Shown: positions 46,026 to 55,444, counted from the first letter of the stretch. The stretch: 64,000 nucleotides of DNA from Streptomyces sp. TSRI0281 (GCF_001905125.1 NZ_LWLE01000003.1:1-64000); one strand, 5' to 3'. Notes: generated by a model from the letters alone, not told the origin. Translations and numbers: made by a program.

Positions 46026-46967
46026 ATGATCTGGTACGTCCTGGCCGCGGTGCTGGGGCTGGCGCTGATCGGGGCGGTGGCCGCGCTGATCGTCACCGAG
46101 CGACGGCCCCGCCCGCCGAAGCCCCGTGCCGCCTCGGTGGCCGTCGTGGGCCGGGAGGCGTTGGACGTGGTCAACGCGGGACTGCGCCGGCTGACGGGCG
46201 AGTGCCTGCGCTCCGGCCGGCCGCTGCCCGACCTGTACGCCGTCGTCTACTCCGAGGAGCGGCTCGCCCTGCTGCTCGCCGGTGCCGAGGAGTCCGCCCC
46301 CGCGCCCTGGACCGTCGAGGCGGACGGCGAGCGCTGGACGATCTCGCCCGACGCTCTGCACCGCCCCGGCCCGGAGGGCGAACCGGCCCTGCCGTACGCG
46401 CTGACGGTGACGGTGGGCCTGGACGGACCCGACCGCGTGCTGGTCGACCTCTCCCGGGCGGCCGGGCCCGTCTCGGTGACGGGTCCGGACAAGGAGGTGC
46501 ACAGCCTGGTGCGGGCCGTCGTCAGCGAGGCGCTCGCCGGACCGGTGGGGGCGCTCGCCGAGGTCACCCTGGTGGGATCCCTGGCCGACGGCCGGCTCCT
46601 CTTCGGCGACGAGCCGCGGACCTCGCGTCTGCACAGCGCGGCCAGCCTGGAGGAGGCGTTCGCCATGGCGGCGTCGGCGGGCACGGGCGCGCCGGAGTTC
46701 GGCTCGCCCGACGTCACCCAGATCTACCGGCTGATCGAGGGCACCAGCCGGATCGCCGTCCAGGGCGAGGCGCCGCATCTGTTCGTCGTGGACTCCTCGC
46801 AGCTCCCGCGACGGGAAGGGGCACTGGCCGGTATGCGGCGCGGGGACGCGCTGCTGGTGATCGGCGAGGCACCCACGGGGTGGCGCTGGCGTGCCGATGC
46901 GGGCGGTTCGCTCGACACCGGGCCGCTCGGCCTGGAGATCACCCGGCACGCGGGACGTCTGGCATGA
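46026..46967 (+). CDS. Membrane-anchored type VII-associated protein
   Basis: 313 residues, ATG after AAGGAGTCAGAAG. One N-terminal TM (WYVLAAVLGLALIGAVAALIVT) is followed by a basic stretch (ERRPRPPKPR) and a long soluble domain (LTVTVGLDGPDRVLVDL, EVTLVGSLADGRLLFGDE, VTQIYRLIEGTSRIAVQGE) with a mixed beta layout. It is divergent from eccC. Other Esx components (EccB, EccD, EccE, mycosin) are not in the window, so this locus is minimal. I do not recognise the family. Confidence 0.65.
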   Translation: MIWYVLAAVLGLALIGAVAALIVTERRPRPPKPRAASVAVVGREALDVVNAGLRRLTGECLRSGRPLPDLYAVVYSEERLALLLAGAEESAPAPWTVEADGERWTISPDALHRPGPEGEPALPYALTVTVGLDGPDRVLVDLSRAAGPVSVTGPDKEVHSLVRAVVSEALAGPVGALAEVTLVGSLADGRLLFGDEPRTSRLHSAASLEEAFAMAASAGTGAPEFGSPDVTQIYRLIEGTSRIAVQGEAPHLFVVDSSQLPRREGALAGMRRGDALLVIGEAPTGWRWRADAGGSLDTGPLGLEITRHAGRLA

Positions 46968-46970
46968 GTG

Positions 46971-47576
46971 TCATCCGGCCTCGCGGTACAGGCCGCCGGC
47001 GTACAGCCCCCGGTTGTGCAGTGCCTCCCGCAGGGCGCGGGCGGCGTAGTACGTACGGGACTTGACGGTGCCCGGGGGCACACCGAGGACCTTGGCGGTC
47101 TGGTTGACGCTGCGTCCCAGGTAGTGCACGTGCATCAGGACCTCGCGATGTGCCGGGCGCAGGTCCCGCAACGCGTCGATGAGTACCTGGGAGGTGAGTA
47201 TGTGGTCCACGCCGTCGGACACCGGCAGATGGGCGAGTTCGGGGTCACCGGTCTCCAGCGGTCTGGCCTGGCGGGCCCGGTGGCCGTCGATGACCAGGTT
47301 GCGCAGCGCGGTGAACAGCCAGGGCCGTACCGCGTCCGTGGTCGGGTCGAGTTCATCGGCGTGCCGCCAGGCGCGTATCGCGACTTCCTGGAGGACGTCC
47401 TCGGCGCGATGCCAGTCGCCTTCCAGCCGACGTGCGGCGAACTGCAGCAACGCGTTCCCGTGCAGGTGGTAGAAGGCTCTGAGGAACTCGTCGGGGTGGG
47501 GTTCCGCGGCACGGGGGCCAGGTATGAGGTCTTCGGGCGAAGCGCTGGCCGACAAGGGCCTTTCCTCTCCGGTCAT
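46971..47576 (-). CDS. ECF-type RNA polymerase sigma factor
   Basis: 201 residues from ATG 47576; the start lacks a clear ribosome site. Region 2 (LLQFAARRLEGDWHRAEDVLQEVAIRAWRH, LDPTTDAVRPWLFTALRNLVIDGHRAR) and region 4 (LRPAHREVLMHVHYLGRSVNQTAKVLGVPPGTVKSRTYYAARALREAL) are both complete. The absence of region 1.1 and 3 marks it as ECF. No anti-sigma gene lies directly beside it. The convergent neighbour is the type VII membrane gene, whose stop is only 3 bp away. Confidence 0.93.
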   Translation of the reverse strand: MTGEERPLSASASPEDLIPGPRAAEPHPDEFLRAFYHLHGNALLQFAARRLEGDWHRAEDVLQEVAIRAWRHADELDPTTDAVRPWLFTALRNLVIDGHRARQARPLETGDPELAHLPVSDGVDHILTSQVLIDALRDLRPAHREVLMHVHYLGRSVNQTAKVLGVPPGTVKSRTYYAARALREALHNRGLYAGGLYREAG

Positions 47577-47686
47577 CTGTGGGGAGACGGGGCCGCCGGC
47601 TGCGGGACAACCGGCGGGCACCGCCGCGAGCCGCCGTGCGGCGCCCGTCAGCCTGCGGCGGCGGTGAACTCGCCCCGTCGCGCCGT

Positions 47687-48472
47687 TCAGCCCGGTTCGC
47701 GAGAGGAAAGCGAGCCCACCTCACGGGAGGTCAACTCCCGGTCGTAGAGATGTACGTCGGCGATGTCACCGTTCCAGAAATCGGCTGCCTTCCCATGGAA
47801 CTTTCCGCGCCCGATCACCGCGGTGCCAGTGGGCTCCACGCTGTTGGAGGCCACCCTGGTTCCCGCCGGCCGGCCGTCCACGTAGACCCGCATCCGGTGG
47901 TCCTTCTGACTGTACGTGCCGGTCAGGTGGTACCAGCGGCCGGGCTGCGGCTTCTCCGGCGTCGTCGCGACCGTACGGGCTCCGCTGAAACTGAAGGCGA
48001 AGTTGCCGTCCGGGCCGGAGTACTGGAGGAAGAACGCACTGGTCCGGTCGCCGTCCAGGGACAGGGCGGTGCGCATGCCGGTCATGCCCTGGGGGCTGAG
48101 GCGCACCCGCGCGGCGACCGAGTAGTCCTGGTCCGCGGTGTCGAGCCGGGTGTGGGAGTCCGCGTATCCGGTGGTGCCGTTCAACCGCAGCGCACCGCCT
48201 TCGGGTCCGTCGGTCCACTGCGTGCCGCCCCTGACCGAGGCGTCGTGCTCGCCGGCCTTCGCGGTGCCGGACCGGTGCAGGGGCCACCAGCCGAGGCCCT
48301 GCAGCGACTCGGCGTCACCGCTCGGGCTCGACGCGGCCGGTTTCGCCCCGGCCTGGTCCTTTCCGTCCGGTTCCTTCTCGGAGTCCTGGCCGCGCACCAG
48401 TTGGACGACGACGAAGGCCAACGCGACGGTCAGTACGGTGATCGTGGTGATGAGCGGCCATCTGCGCGTCAT
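47687..48472 (-). CDS. LamG-like jelly-roll protein, membrane-anchored
   Basis: 261 residues from ATG 48472, 5 bp after GAGGAAATTC. One N-terminal TM (WPLITTITVLTVALAFVVVQLV) and a disordered linker (SEKEPDGKDQAGAKPAAS) lead to a LamG/concanavalin-like domain of about 190 residues (GGALRLNGTTGYADS, YSVAARVRLSP, AFFLQYSGPDGNFAFSFSG, GRWYHLTGTYSQKDHRMRVYVDGRPAG, FWNGDIADVHLYDRELT). Such domains bind carbohydrates or proteins on the cell surface. It is upstream of the sigma gene on the same strand, with a 110-bp gap. Confidence 0.88.
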   Translation of the reverse strand: MTRRWPLITTITVLTVALAFVVVQLVRGQDSEKEPDGKDQAGAKPAASSPSGDAESLQGLGWWPLHRSGTAKAGEHDASVRGGTQWTDGPEGGALRLNGTTGYADSHTRLDTADQDYSVAARVRLSPQGMTGMRTALSLDGDRTSAFFLQYSGPDGNFAFSFSGARTVATTPEKPQPGRWYHLTGTYSQKDHRMRVYVDGRPAGTRVASNSVEPTGTAVIGRGKFHGKAADFWNGDIADVHLYDRELTSREVGSLSSREPG

Positions 48473-48680
48473 GAATTTCCTCAGGAGATGCGACATAGAT
48501 GTGTCACTGGTGATCACGGGGGCGAACCGGAAGTGGTTCAGTGTGCACGTACTTTGTGACATGCCCGGAGGACGGCGCACCTGTCCGCCCCCGGAGGCGC
48601 GCCTGTGCGCCGGGGGACCCGGACACGCCTTGTCCGGGGCCGCGGAATAAGGGGAGTGGTGACGTTTGGGCCGCGCGGGT

Positions 48681-49862
48681 TCAGGACGCCAGGCCGCGCA
48701 GCCGGTCGACCGCCTCCCGGAGGACGTCGTCCTTCTTGCAGAAGGTGAAGCGGACTTGGCTGCGGCCGGCGTCCAGGTCGTCGTAGAAGACGGAGTTGGG
48801 GATGGCGACGACGCCGCAGCGTTCGGGAAGGGCACGGCAGAAGGCGTAGGCGTCCTTCTCACCGAAGGAGGTGATGTCGGTGGTGATGAAGTACGTGCCC
48901 TGAGGCCGGTAGACCTCGAACCCGGCCGCGCGCAGGCCGTCGCCGAGCAGGTCGCGCTTGCGGCGGAGGTCGGCGCGGAAGCCGTCGAAGTACGAGTCCG
49001 GCAGCCGCAGCGCCTCGGCGATCGCGTACTGGAAGGGTCCCGCGCTGACGTACGTCAGGTACTGCTTGGCCGTCCGGACGGCGGAGACGAGCGGGCCGCT
49101 CGCCGTGACCCAGCCGACCTTCCATCCGGTGAAGGAGAAGGTCTTGCCCGCGGACGAGATGGAGACGGTGCGCTCGCCCATGCCGGGGAACGAGGCGATC
49201 GGGATGTGCTCGCCCTCGAAGACCAGGTGCTCGTACACCTCGTCGGTGACGACGAGCAGGTCGCGTTCGCAGGCGAGCGCGGCGACGGCGGCGAGTTCCT
49301 CGCGGGTGAGGACCGTGCCGGTGGGGTTGTGCGGGGTGTTGAGCAGGATCAGGCGGGTGCGGGGGGTGACGGCGGCGCGGAGTTCGCCGAGGTCGAGCCG
49401 GAAGGTCCCCGTGTCCCGGTCGGGGCGGAGGGTGACCGGGACCCGGGTGCCGCCCGCCATGGCGATGCACGCGGCGTACGAGTCGTAGTAGGGCTCCAGC
49501 GCGATGACCTCGTCGCCCGGTTCGAGCAGGGCGAGCATCGCGGCGGCGATGGCCTCCGTGGCGCCCGCCGTGACCAGGACCTCGGTGTCGGGGTCATGGG
49601 TGAGGCCGTAGCGCCGCAGCTGATGGTCCGCGATCGCGGTACGGAGTTCGGGCACGCCGGGCCCCGGTGGATACTGGTTGCCGCGCCCGTCGCGCAGGGC
49701 GCGGACGGCGGCCTCGCGGATCTCGTCGGGGCCGTCGGTGTCGGGGAAGCCCTGGCCGAGGTTGAGGGAGCCGGTCCGTACGGCCAGCGCCGACATCTCC
49801 GCGAAGATCGTCGTGCCGAACCCGGCGAGGCGGCGGTTGAGCAGTGGTCGTCCCTGAGTCAT
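48681..49862 (-). CDS. PLP-dependent class I/II aminotransferase
   Basis: 393 residues, fold type I. Motifs are NLGQGFPDTDGPDEI, NQYPPGPGVPELR, TAGATEAIAAAMLA, LLNTPHNPTGTVLT, VVTDEVYEHLVF and the PLP lysine in SSAGKTFSFTGWKVGW. It resembles N-succinyldiaminopimelate (DapC-like) and methionine aminotransferases; the sequence does not settle the substrate. The ATG is at 49862. Its 5' end faces the Gly/His-rich gene, which starts 131 bp away on the other strand. Confidence 0.92.
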   Translation of the reverse strand: MTQGRPLLNRRLAGFGTTIFAEMSALAVRTGSLNLGQGFPDTDGPDEIREAAVRALRDGRGNQYPPGPGVPELRTAIADHQLRRYGLTHDPDTEVLVTAGATEAIAAAMLALLEPGDEVIALEPYYDSYAACIAMAGGTRVPVTLRPDRDTGTFRLDLGELRAAVTPRTRLILLNTPHNPTGTVLTREELAAVAALACERDLLVVTDEVYEHLVFEGEHIPIASFPGMGERTVSISSAGKTFSFTGWKVGWVTASGPLVSAVRTAKQYLTYVSAGPFQYAIAEALRLPDSYFDGFRADLRRKRDLLGDGLRAAGFEVYRPQGTYFITTDITSFGEKDAYAFCRALPERCGVVAIPNSVFYDDLDAGRSQVRFTFCKKDDVLREAVDRLRGLAS

Positions 49863-49992
49863 GAGCCATCCTGTGCCGAAGCTCTGGAGTTGCTCAAGTC
49901 TGCTTTGGCTCCGGCGGGGCGGGGGCATCCCCCACACACGCAAGGAGCGACATGAACATGAAGCGGGGGATTCCGCTTCGGGGGACGGAAGG

Positions 49993-50319
49993 ATGGGGGG
50001 ACAGGTGGGAGTCTTCTTCACGGTAGTGATCGTGTTTGTGGTGATCGGATTCGTGCCGGCGCTCGTGGTGCGGGCGGTCAACCGGCGGATCGGAAAGCGC
50101 CGGACCGCGGGGGGCGCGGCGGCCGGGGGCAGCTGGTGGGCGGGCGGCGGGGGCGGCTCGTCCTGCGGCGGCGGCGGTGGCCACTTCGGCGGGCACTCCG
50201 ATGGGCACTCCGGTGGGCATTCCGGTGGCCACTCGTGCGGAAGCAGCAGTTCGTCGTGCGGGGGCAGCAGCTCCTCGTGCGGCGGTGGCGGGGGCGGCTG
50301 CGGCGGAGGCGGCAGCTGA
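49993..50319 (+). CDS. Small membrane protein with a Gly/Ser/His/Cys-rich tail
   Basis: 108 residues from ATG 49993 after GGAAGG. One N-terminal TM (VGVFFTVVIVFVVIGFVPALVV) and a basic stop (RAVNRRIGKRR) are followed by ~65 residues of low complexity: GGHSDGHSGGHSGGHS, then CGSSSSSCGGSSSSCGG. The paired His and Cys suggest metal binding. A T-run terminator directly downstream supports a real gene. No family is recognised. Confidence 0.7.
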   Translation: MGGQVGVFFTVVIVFVVIGFVPALVVRAVNRRIGKRRTAGGAAAGGSWWAGGGGGSSCGGGGGHFGGHSDGHSGGHSGGHSCGSSSSSCGGSSSSCGGGGGGCGGGGS

Positions 50320-50338
50320 CCGAGGAGATGTTCCGTCA

Positions 50339-50374
50339 GGTGTCCGGTGGGTGAACTCCCGCCGGACACCTTTT
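50339..50374 (+). terminator. Intrinsic terminator with T-run
   Basis: GGTGTCCGG / CCGGACACC stem followed by TTTT, one of the few T-run terminators in the window. Confidence 0.8.
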
Positions 50375-50617
50375 CGTTGATCAACGCGTGGGGTTCGAGT
50401 TGAACAGGTGAACCGGGCAGCCCCCGAGGGGATGGAAAGCACGTCAAGTTGGGCAAAAACGCTGTGAGTGAGGCGTACTTCGTGATTCCCTCGCAGTACA
50501 GAACATTCAGCCCTCGGACCCCAGTTGGACCTGATCGGGCGTTCCCCCAGTCCTATGCGCGTCGTTACGGGGGGCGCTCCCTGTCCATGTGTCCATGTGT
50601 GTTTGCGGAGCCGACCC

Positions 50618-51139
50618 ATGCTCACGACCCTCCAGACGGCCTATTCCGATACCCGAGCTGCCGACCTGGCCTGGGCGTTGGGACGGGAGCCGCTGCCCGC
50701 CCTCGCCGTCCTCGACCTTCAGCTCGCCGACGCCACCGTCCAGTTGAGGCTTCTCGGTGCCTCCCATCAGGTCCTCCTGGATGAGGAGAGCGGCACCTGT
50801 TCGGAGACCGTTGCCTGCATTCCGGGCAGCAGCACGCCCCTGCCCCTCGGTGTCGCCAAGCGGCTCGGGGACTGGGAGTACGAATTCGCCGCGCGCGTGG
50901 AGACGCTCTCGGAGGGCTCGTTCGCCGGGCGCGCCCAGGAGCTCCTCGCCCTGGTCGCCGACCATCCGCACGGTCTCGCGGGGACCTTTCCGGGCAGCCC
51001 GCACGCCTTCACGGCGATGCTGGCGCAGCGGACCGAGGGGCAGGTGCGCTGGCGCACCTGGCACGCGTACCCGCAGGAGGGGCAGTTGGTGGTGACCCGC
51101 ACCCGGGTGGGTCTGCGGATGCCGGCGTCAGTCTCCTGA
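50618..51139 (+). CDS. DUF2617-family protein
   Basis: 173 residues. Conserved stretches are LTTLQTAYSDTRAADLAWALGREPL, LLGASHQVLLD, ETVACIPG and FAARVETLSEG, ending with GQVRWRTWHAYPQEGQLVVTRTRV. This is the DUF2617 pattern found next to the spermidine-synthase-like gene in Streptomyces. No catalytic residues can be named. It lies 98 bp upstream of that gene on the same strand and is probably in the same unit. Confidence 0.82.
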   Translation: MLTTLQTAYSDTRAADLAWALGREPLPALAVLDLQLADATVQLRLLGASHQVLLDEESGTCSETVACIPGSSTPLPLGVAKRLGDWEYEFAARVETLSEGSFAGRAQELLALVADHPHGLAGTFPGSPHAFTAMLAQRTEGQVRWRTWHAYPQEGQLVVTRTRVGLRMPASVS

Positions 51140-51237
51140 ACGGGCGGGCCGCCATGGGGACTTCTCCGGTCCGCCCCAGGCACTTGCACCCGTGTGGGTG
51201 ACAGGTGGCGACCGGTTCGTGACGTAGCGTTCGCTTC

Positions 51238-52836
51238 ATGATCGACCAGCAGGTGTCGCTGCGAGGGGCCGGGGCGGGGCTTCCCGTGCGGCCCCGTACC
51301 GGCCGGTTCCTCGTGCTGGCCGCCGTCTTCATCTGTGCTGCCTGCGGTCTGGTCTACGAACTCGAACTGGTCGCTCTCGCCTCCTACTTGATCGGCGACT
51401 CGGTCACGCAGGCGTCCGTCGTGCTGTCCGTGATGGTGTTCGCGATGGGCATCGGCTCTCTTCTCGCGAAACGTTTACGCTGCCGTGCTGCAGTCGGTTT
51501 CGGGCTCATCGAGGCCGCCCTCGCGCTGATCGGCGGGACCTCGGCGCTCGTGCTGTACGCCTCGTTCGCGTGGCTCGGGGAGTCGCGGTACGCGCTGGTC
51601 GGGTTCTCGCTGGCGATCGGGGTGCTGATCGGTGCGGAGATCCCGCTGCTGATGACGCTGATCCAGCGCGTCGACCGGCAGGACCCGGGCGGGGCGGTCG
51701 CGGATCTCTTCGCCGCCGACTATGTCGGGGCGCTGGTCGGGGGACTGGCGTTCCCCTTTCTGCTGCTGCCGGTGCTGGGCCAGCTGACCGGTGCCCTGTT
51801 CACCGGTGCGGTGAACGCGGCGGCGGGCGGGGCGCTGGTGCTGTGGCTGTTCCGGCGCGACCTCAGCTCCCGGTCCCGGTGGTTACTGGTCCTCGCCAAC
51901 CTCTCGGTGATCCTGCTGCTGGCCGTCGCCACGGTGCTGGTCGACGACTTCGAGCGGGCGGCGCGGCGGGCGGTCTACGGGGACAACGTGCGGGTCGCCG
52001 TGCAGACCGAGGTACAGGAGGTCGTGCTCACCGGGGCCGGCCGCGACTCCCTCGATCTGTATCTGGACGGGCGCCTGCGGGTCAGCGCCCGCGACGAGTA
52101 CCGCTACCACGAGGCGCTGGTGCACCCGGCGATGAACGGGCGGCACGAGCGGGTGCTGATCCTGGGCGGCGGCGACGGGCTCGCCGCCCGCGAGGTGCTG
52201 CGCTACCGGGACGTCCGGGAGCTGACGGTCGTCGAGCTGGACCCGGCCGTCACCCGGTTGGCCCGTACGGACCCCGCTCTCCGGGAGCTGAACGCGCACG
52301 CGTACCGGGACCCGCGGCTCGCCGCGGTCGGCGGGGACGCGTTCACCTGGCTCCGGGCCGGTGCCGACCGCTACGACGTGGTGATCTCCGACCTGCCGGA
52401 CCCGGGCATCACGGCGAGCACCAAGCTCTACTCCGCGGAGTTCTACGGACTGATCGCGGAGTCCCTCGCGCCGGGCGGGCGGCTGGTGGTGCACGCGGGG
52501 CCGCTGAGTGTCCGGCCGGGGACGTTCTGGACGGTGGAGGCCTCGGTCCGGGCGGGCGGCCTCACGCCCAGGCCGTACCGCGTCACCGGCAGGCTCTCCG
52601 GTTTCGCGGCGAGCCCGGACCGGGTCAACGGCGACGGGCGGGACCCGCACGACTGGGGCTTCGTCCTGGCCTCCGCGGGCGGGCCGCCACCGCTGGGGCT
52701 GGCCGCCGGGGCCCCCGGACTCCGGTCGCTGGGGGAGCGGGAGGTGCGCACGGCGGGGCGGTCCGCGGAGAGCGTACGGGTGACGGGGCAGCCGCCGTCG
52801 ACGCTGGTCCACCCGCGTTACTGGGAGGGGAAGTGA
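51238..52836 (+). CDS. Spermidine-synthase-like protein with N-terminal membrane domain
   Basis: 532 residues. The first ~220 have about seven TM helices ([24 protein letters not shown] and so on). The C-terminal ~300 are a SAM-type Rossmann fold of the spermidine synthase family: [61 protein letters not shown] and [22 protein letters not shown]. The GGGDG motif and the D-P pair match aminopropyltransferases. Fused membrane forms in actinobacteria have uncertain substrates. Confidence 0.88.
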   Translation: MIDQQVSLRGAGAGLPVRPRTGRFLVLAAVFICAACGLVYELELVALASYLIGDSVTQASVVLSVMVFAMGIGSLLAKRLRCRAAVGFGLIEAALALIGGTSALVLYASFAWLGESRYALVGFSLAIGVLIGAEIPLLMTLIQRVDRQDPGGAVADLFAADYVGALVGGLAFPFLLLPVLGQLTGALFTGAVNAAAGGALVLWLFRRDLSSRSRWLLVLANLSVILLLAVATVLVDDFERAARRAVYGDNVRVAVQTEVQEVVLTGAGRDSLDLYLDGRLRVSARDEYRYHEALVHPAMNGRHERVLILGGGDGLAAREVLRYRDVRELTVVELDPAVTRLARTDPALRELNAHAYRDPRLAAVGGDAFTWLRAGADRYDVVISDLPDPGITASTKLYSAEFYGLIAESLAPGGRLVVHAGPLSVRPGTFWTVEASVRAGGLTPRPYRVTGRLSGFAASPDRVNGDGRDPHDWGFVLASAGGPPPLGLAAGAPGLRSLGEREVRTAGRSAESVRVTGQPPSTLVHPRYWEGK

Positions 52837-52965
52837 TCCTTGGGGCGGGTGGGGTGTCCGGGGTGTGGTGCTCGGGGGCCGGCGGGGGCTCGGCGGGGCC
52901 GGTGGAGGGAGTGCGGGGTGCGGAAGCGCTGACGTACCGGCCGGGGCTGAGTAGGCTCGGTTTCC

Positions 52966-53868
52966 ATGGAGCATGAGGTGTTCGTTCCGGTTCCGGCCCC
53001 GTCCCTTCGGCGGACGCTGGGCGATCCTGCCCGCGTCGCCCGCTGTGTACCGGGTCTCCAGCAGGACGCCGACACGTCGGCCGGGCCCTTGGCCGGCCGG
53101 CTGAAGATCCGGGCCGACGGGCACACGATCACGTACCGGGGCGCGCTGCGGCTGTCCGGCCCGGACGGGGACCGCTTCTCGGTGACCGGTGAGGGCGCGG
53201 AGGCCCGGGGTACCGGTGCGGTGAAGCTGGAGCTGACCATCGGCCTCACGGAGACCGACGGCGGTACGACGCTGACGTTCACGGGGACGGCGAGCGGTGA
53301 CGGCCGGCTCAAGGAGCTGGACGCGGCGGCCGCGCTCTCGGCGGCCCACCGGCTGCTGGACCGCTTCACGCAGCAGCTGGTGACGGAGACGCTGGCCTCC
53401 CACGAGGGGGAACCGGGCTCGCCCGTGGCGGGCTCGGCCGGGGACGCGCCGGCCGATGAGGGGGGTGCGTCGGCCCCCGAGGTCCAGGCCGAGGTTGCGG
53501 CCGAGGCCGACGACGAGGCTCTGCTCGGCGATGACGATGACGATGACGCCGATGTCGAGGGCGGGGCACCGGCCGGCAACGGGTCCGTGTTCGACGCGCC
53601 CGTGCCGCCCCCCTCGCTCGACCCCGTCGTCGAGGTGGAGTTCACCGTGCCGGACGAGCCCCCGGCCGAGGCCGCGCATGCCCGGCGGACCATGATCGGG
53701 CGCAGTGCCGAGGAGGTCGACCACGCGCCGCCGCGCGGCCGGTACGCCCCCGTGCCCTCGCCCGACGCGAGCGGTGCGGGCACCGTCCTGCGCTGGGCCG
53801 CCCCCGCCGCCGCCCTCGCGATCGCCTCCGCCGTCGTGCTGGGCCGGGCGCTGCGGCGCCGGAGGTAG
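52966..53868 (+). CDS. SRPBCC (CoxG-like) protein with C-terminal membrane anchor
   Basis: 300 residues. The first ~150 form a START-like SRPBCC fold (EHEVFVPVPAPSLRRTLGDPARVARCVPGLQQ, GRLKIRADGHTITYRG, TGAVKLELTIGLTETDGGTTLTFTG), as in carbon-monoxide dehydrogenase subunit G. An acidic disordered middle (DDDDDADVEGGAP) and a C-terminal TM (VLRWAAPAAALAIASAVVLGRALRRRR) follow. No coxL/M genes are near, so a CODH role is not supported. Lipid or ligand binding at the membrane is likely. Confidence 0.85.
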   Translation: MEHEVFVPVPAPSLRRTLGDPARVARCVPGLQQDADTSAGPLAGRLKIRADGHTITYRGALRLSGPDGDRFSVTGEGAEARGTGAVKLELTIGLTETDGGTTLTFTGTASGDGRLKELDAAAALSAAHRLLDRFTQQLVTETLASHEGEPGSPVAGSAGDAPADEGGASAPEVQAEVAAEADDEALLGDDDDDDADVEGGAPAGNGSVFDAPVPPPSLDPVVEVEFTVPDEPPAEAAHARRTMIGRSAEEVDHAPPRGRYAPVPSPDASGAGTVLRWAAPAAALAIASAVVLGRALRRRR

Positions 53869-53890
53869 CGGCGCCAGTAGTGTCGGGGGT

Positions 53891-54685
53891 GTGAGCAGAG
53901 CTGCGAAGAACGTCCGGCTGACCGTCGGCGACGCCGAGTTGACCGTTGACCCCGCCCATGGCTGCCGGATCAGCAGCCTGCGGATCGGTGGCACCGAACT
54001 GCTGCGCCAGGGGGAGCGGTACGGCTGCTTCCCGATGGTGCCGTGGTGCGGACGTACCGAGAACGGGGTGTTCCGCAACGGTGACGCGGTCCACCGGTTG
54101 CCGCTGAACTCCCCGCCGCACGCCATCCACGGCACCGGCCGCGACACGGCCTGGCGCACCGCCCGGGAGGATGCGACGGAGGCGGCCTTCTACTACGACC
54201 TCGCCGAGCCCTGGCCGTACGAGGGCCGGGTGACGCAGACCTTCGAGCTGGCCGAGGACTCGCTCACGCTGCGGCTGTCCGTCGAGACGTACGGGAACTC
54301 CTTCCCCGCGCAGGCCGGCTGGCATCCCTGGTTCCGGCGGAACACCGGGGGCCGGGACGCGCAGCTCACCTTCGACGCCGCCTGGCAGGAGGAGCGCGGC
54401 GCGGACCATCTGCCGACCGGCCGGCGGATCGACCCGCTGCCCGGCCCGTGGGACGACTGCTTCGGGATGCCCGACGGCGTCGATGTGAAGCTCACCTGGC
54501 CGGAGCAACTGGAACTGACGGTGAAGAGCCGGGACGAGTGGGTCGTGATCTACGACGAGCAGGAGGAGGCGGTGTGCGTGGAGCCGCAGTCCGGGCCGCC
54601 GAACGGGCTGAACACCACGCCCCGGCTGGTCACTCCGATCGACCCGCTGGAGATCGCGACCACCTGGAGCTGGGTGCGGCTCTGA
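53891..54685 (+). CDS. Aldose 1-epimerase (galactose mutarotase) family protein
   Basis: 264 residues from GTG 53891. It has the galactose-mutarotase-like beta-sandwich with ERYGCFPMVPWCGRTENG, HAIHGTGRD (catalytic His), YPYEGRV-like PWPYEGRVTQTF, QAGWHPWFRRN (second catalytic His) and a late VVIYDEQEEAVCVEPQSGPPNGLN with the catalytic Glu. It interconverts anomers of a hexose or hexose phosphate. It is 23 bp after the SRPBCC gene and 31 bp before pyrE, possibly one operon. Confidence 0.9.
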   Translation: MSRAAKNVRLTVGDAELTVDPAHGCRISSLRIGGTELLRQGERYGCFPMVPWCGRTENGVFRNGDAVHRLPLNSPPHAIHGTGRDTAWRTAREDATEAAFYYDLAEPWPYEGRVTQTFELAEDSLTLRLSVETYGNSFPAQAGWHPWFRRNTGGRDAQLTFDAAWQEERGADHLPTGRRIDPLPGPWDDCFGMPDGVDVKLTWPEQLELTVKSRDEWVVIYDEQEEAVCVEPQSGPPNGLNTTPRLVTPIDPLEIATTWSWVRL

Positions 54686-54715
54686 GCGGGGGCGGCAGCG
54701 CTTACCCTCGTTGAC

Positions 54716-55255
54716 ATGACTGACGTACGCGCTGACCTGCTCCAGCAGATCAAGGACAAGGCCGTGGTGCACGGCAAGGTGACCCTCTCCTCGGGTCTGG
54801 AAGCCGACTGGTACATCGACCTGCGCCGGATCACGCTGGACGGCAAGGCCGCGCCGATGGTCGGCCAGGTCATGCTCGACGCCACCGCCGCACTGGACTA
54901 CGACTGCGTCGGCGGTCTGACGCTGGGCGCCGACCCGGTCGCCACGTCGATGCTGCACGCCTCCGCGGCACGCGGGGGGAGCCTGGACGCGTTCGTCGTC
55001 CGCAAGGCGCAGAAGGCGCACGGTATGCAGCGCCGTATCGAGGGCACGGACGTCAAGGGCCGTCGCTGCCTGGTGGTCGAGGACACCTCGACCACCGGCG
55101 GTTCGCCGCTGACCGCCGTCGAGGCGGTGCGCGAGGCGGGTGGCGAGGTGGTCGCCGTCGCCGTGATCGTGGAGCGGGGTGCCGCCGCGGCCATCGCCGA
55201 GGCCGGGCTGCCGTATGTCCAGGTCTACTCGGTGGCTGACCTCGGCCTCAGCTGA
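54716..55255 (+). CDS. pyrE: Orotate phosphoribosyltransferase
   Basis: 179 residues. FKLSSGxxSDxY-like start (GKVTLSSGLEADWYIDLRRITLDG), the flexible loop (FVVRKAQKAHGMQRRIEG) and the PRPP motif CLVVEDTSTTGGSPL are all present. It converts orotate to OMP in pyrimidine synthesis. Short and complete for the family. It is followed immediately by a perfect 40-bp palindrome that contains a parS. Confidence 0.97.
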   Translation: MTDVRADLLQQIKDKAVVHGKVTLSSGLEADWYIDLRRITLDGKAAPMVGQVMLDATAALDYDCVGGLTLGADPVATSMLHASAARGGSLDAFVVRKAQKAHGMQRRIEGTDVKGRRCLVVEDTSTTGGSPLTAVEAVREAGGEVVAVAVIVERGAAAAIAEAGLPYVQVYSVADLGLS

Positions 55256-55280
55256 TACATGGCTTGACCTGCGGTTTCTC

Positions 55281-55320
55281 TCCGGGGTGGGAGGTTTCAC
55301 GTGAAACCTCCCACCCCGGA
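55281..55320 (+). terminator. 40-bp perfect palindrome ending the pyrE unit
   Basis: Perfect palindrome starting TCCGGGGTGGGAGGTTTCAC; the centre is the parS core, so both a terminator and ParB site share it. Confidence 0.75.
55294..55307. promoter_or_regulatory. parS site (ParB binding)
   Basis: GTTTCACGTGAAAC, an exact match to the Streptomyces parS consensus. These sites cluster around oriC, which agrees with the housekeeping content of the window. Confidence 0.92.
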
Positions 55321-55444
55321 CGCGTATCCGTGGGGGTCCTCCGGGTGGAGCCGGGGCGGGAGTCTGGGAAGATGGGGGCGACGATGACGTCGCCCCAGGT
55401 CAGGGACCAGCACTGCACACCCGCACATCCCAAGGAGCGGTCAG

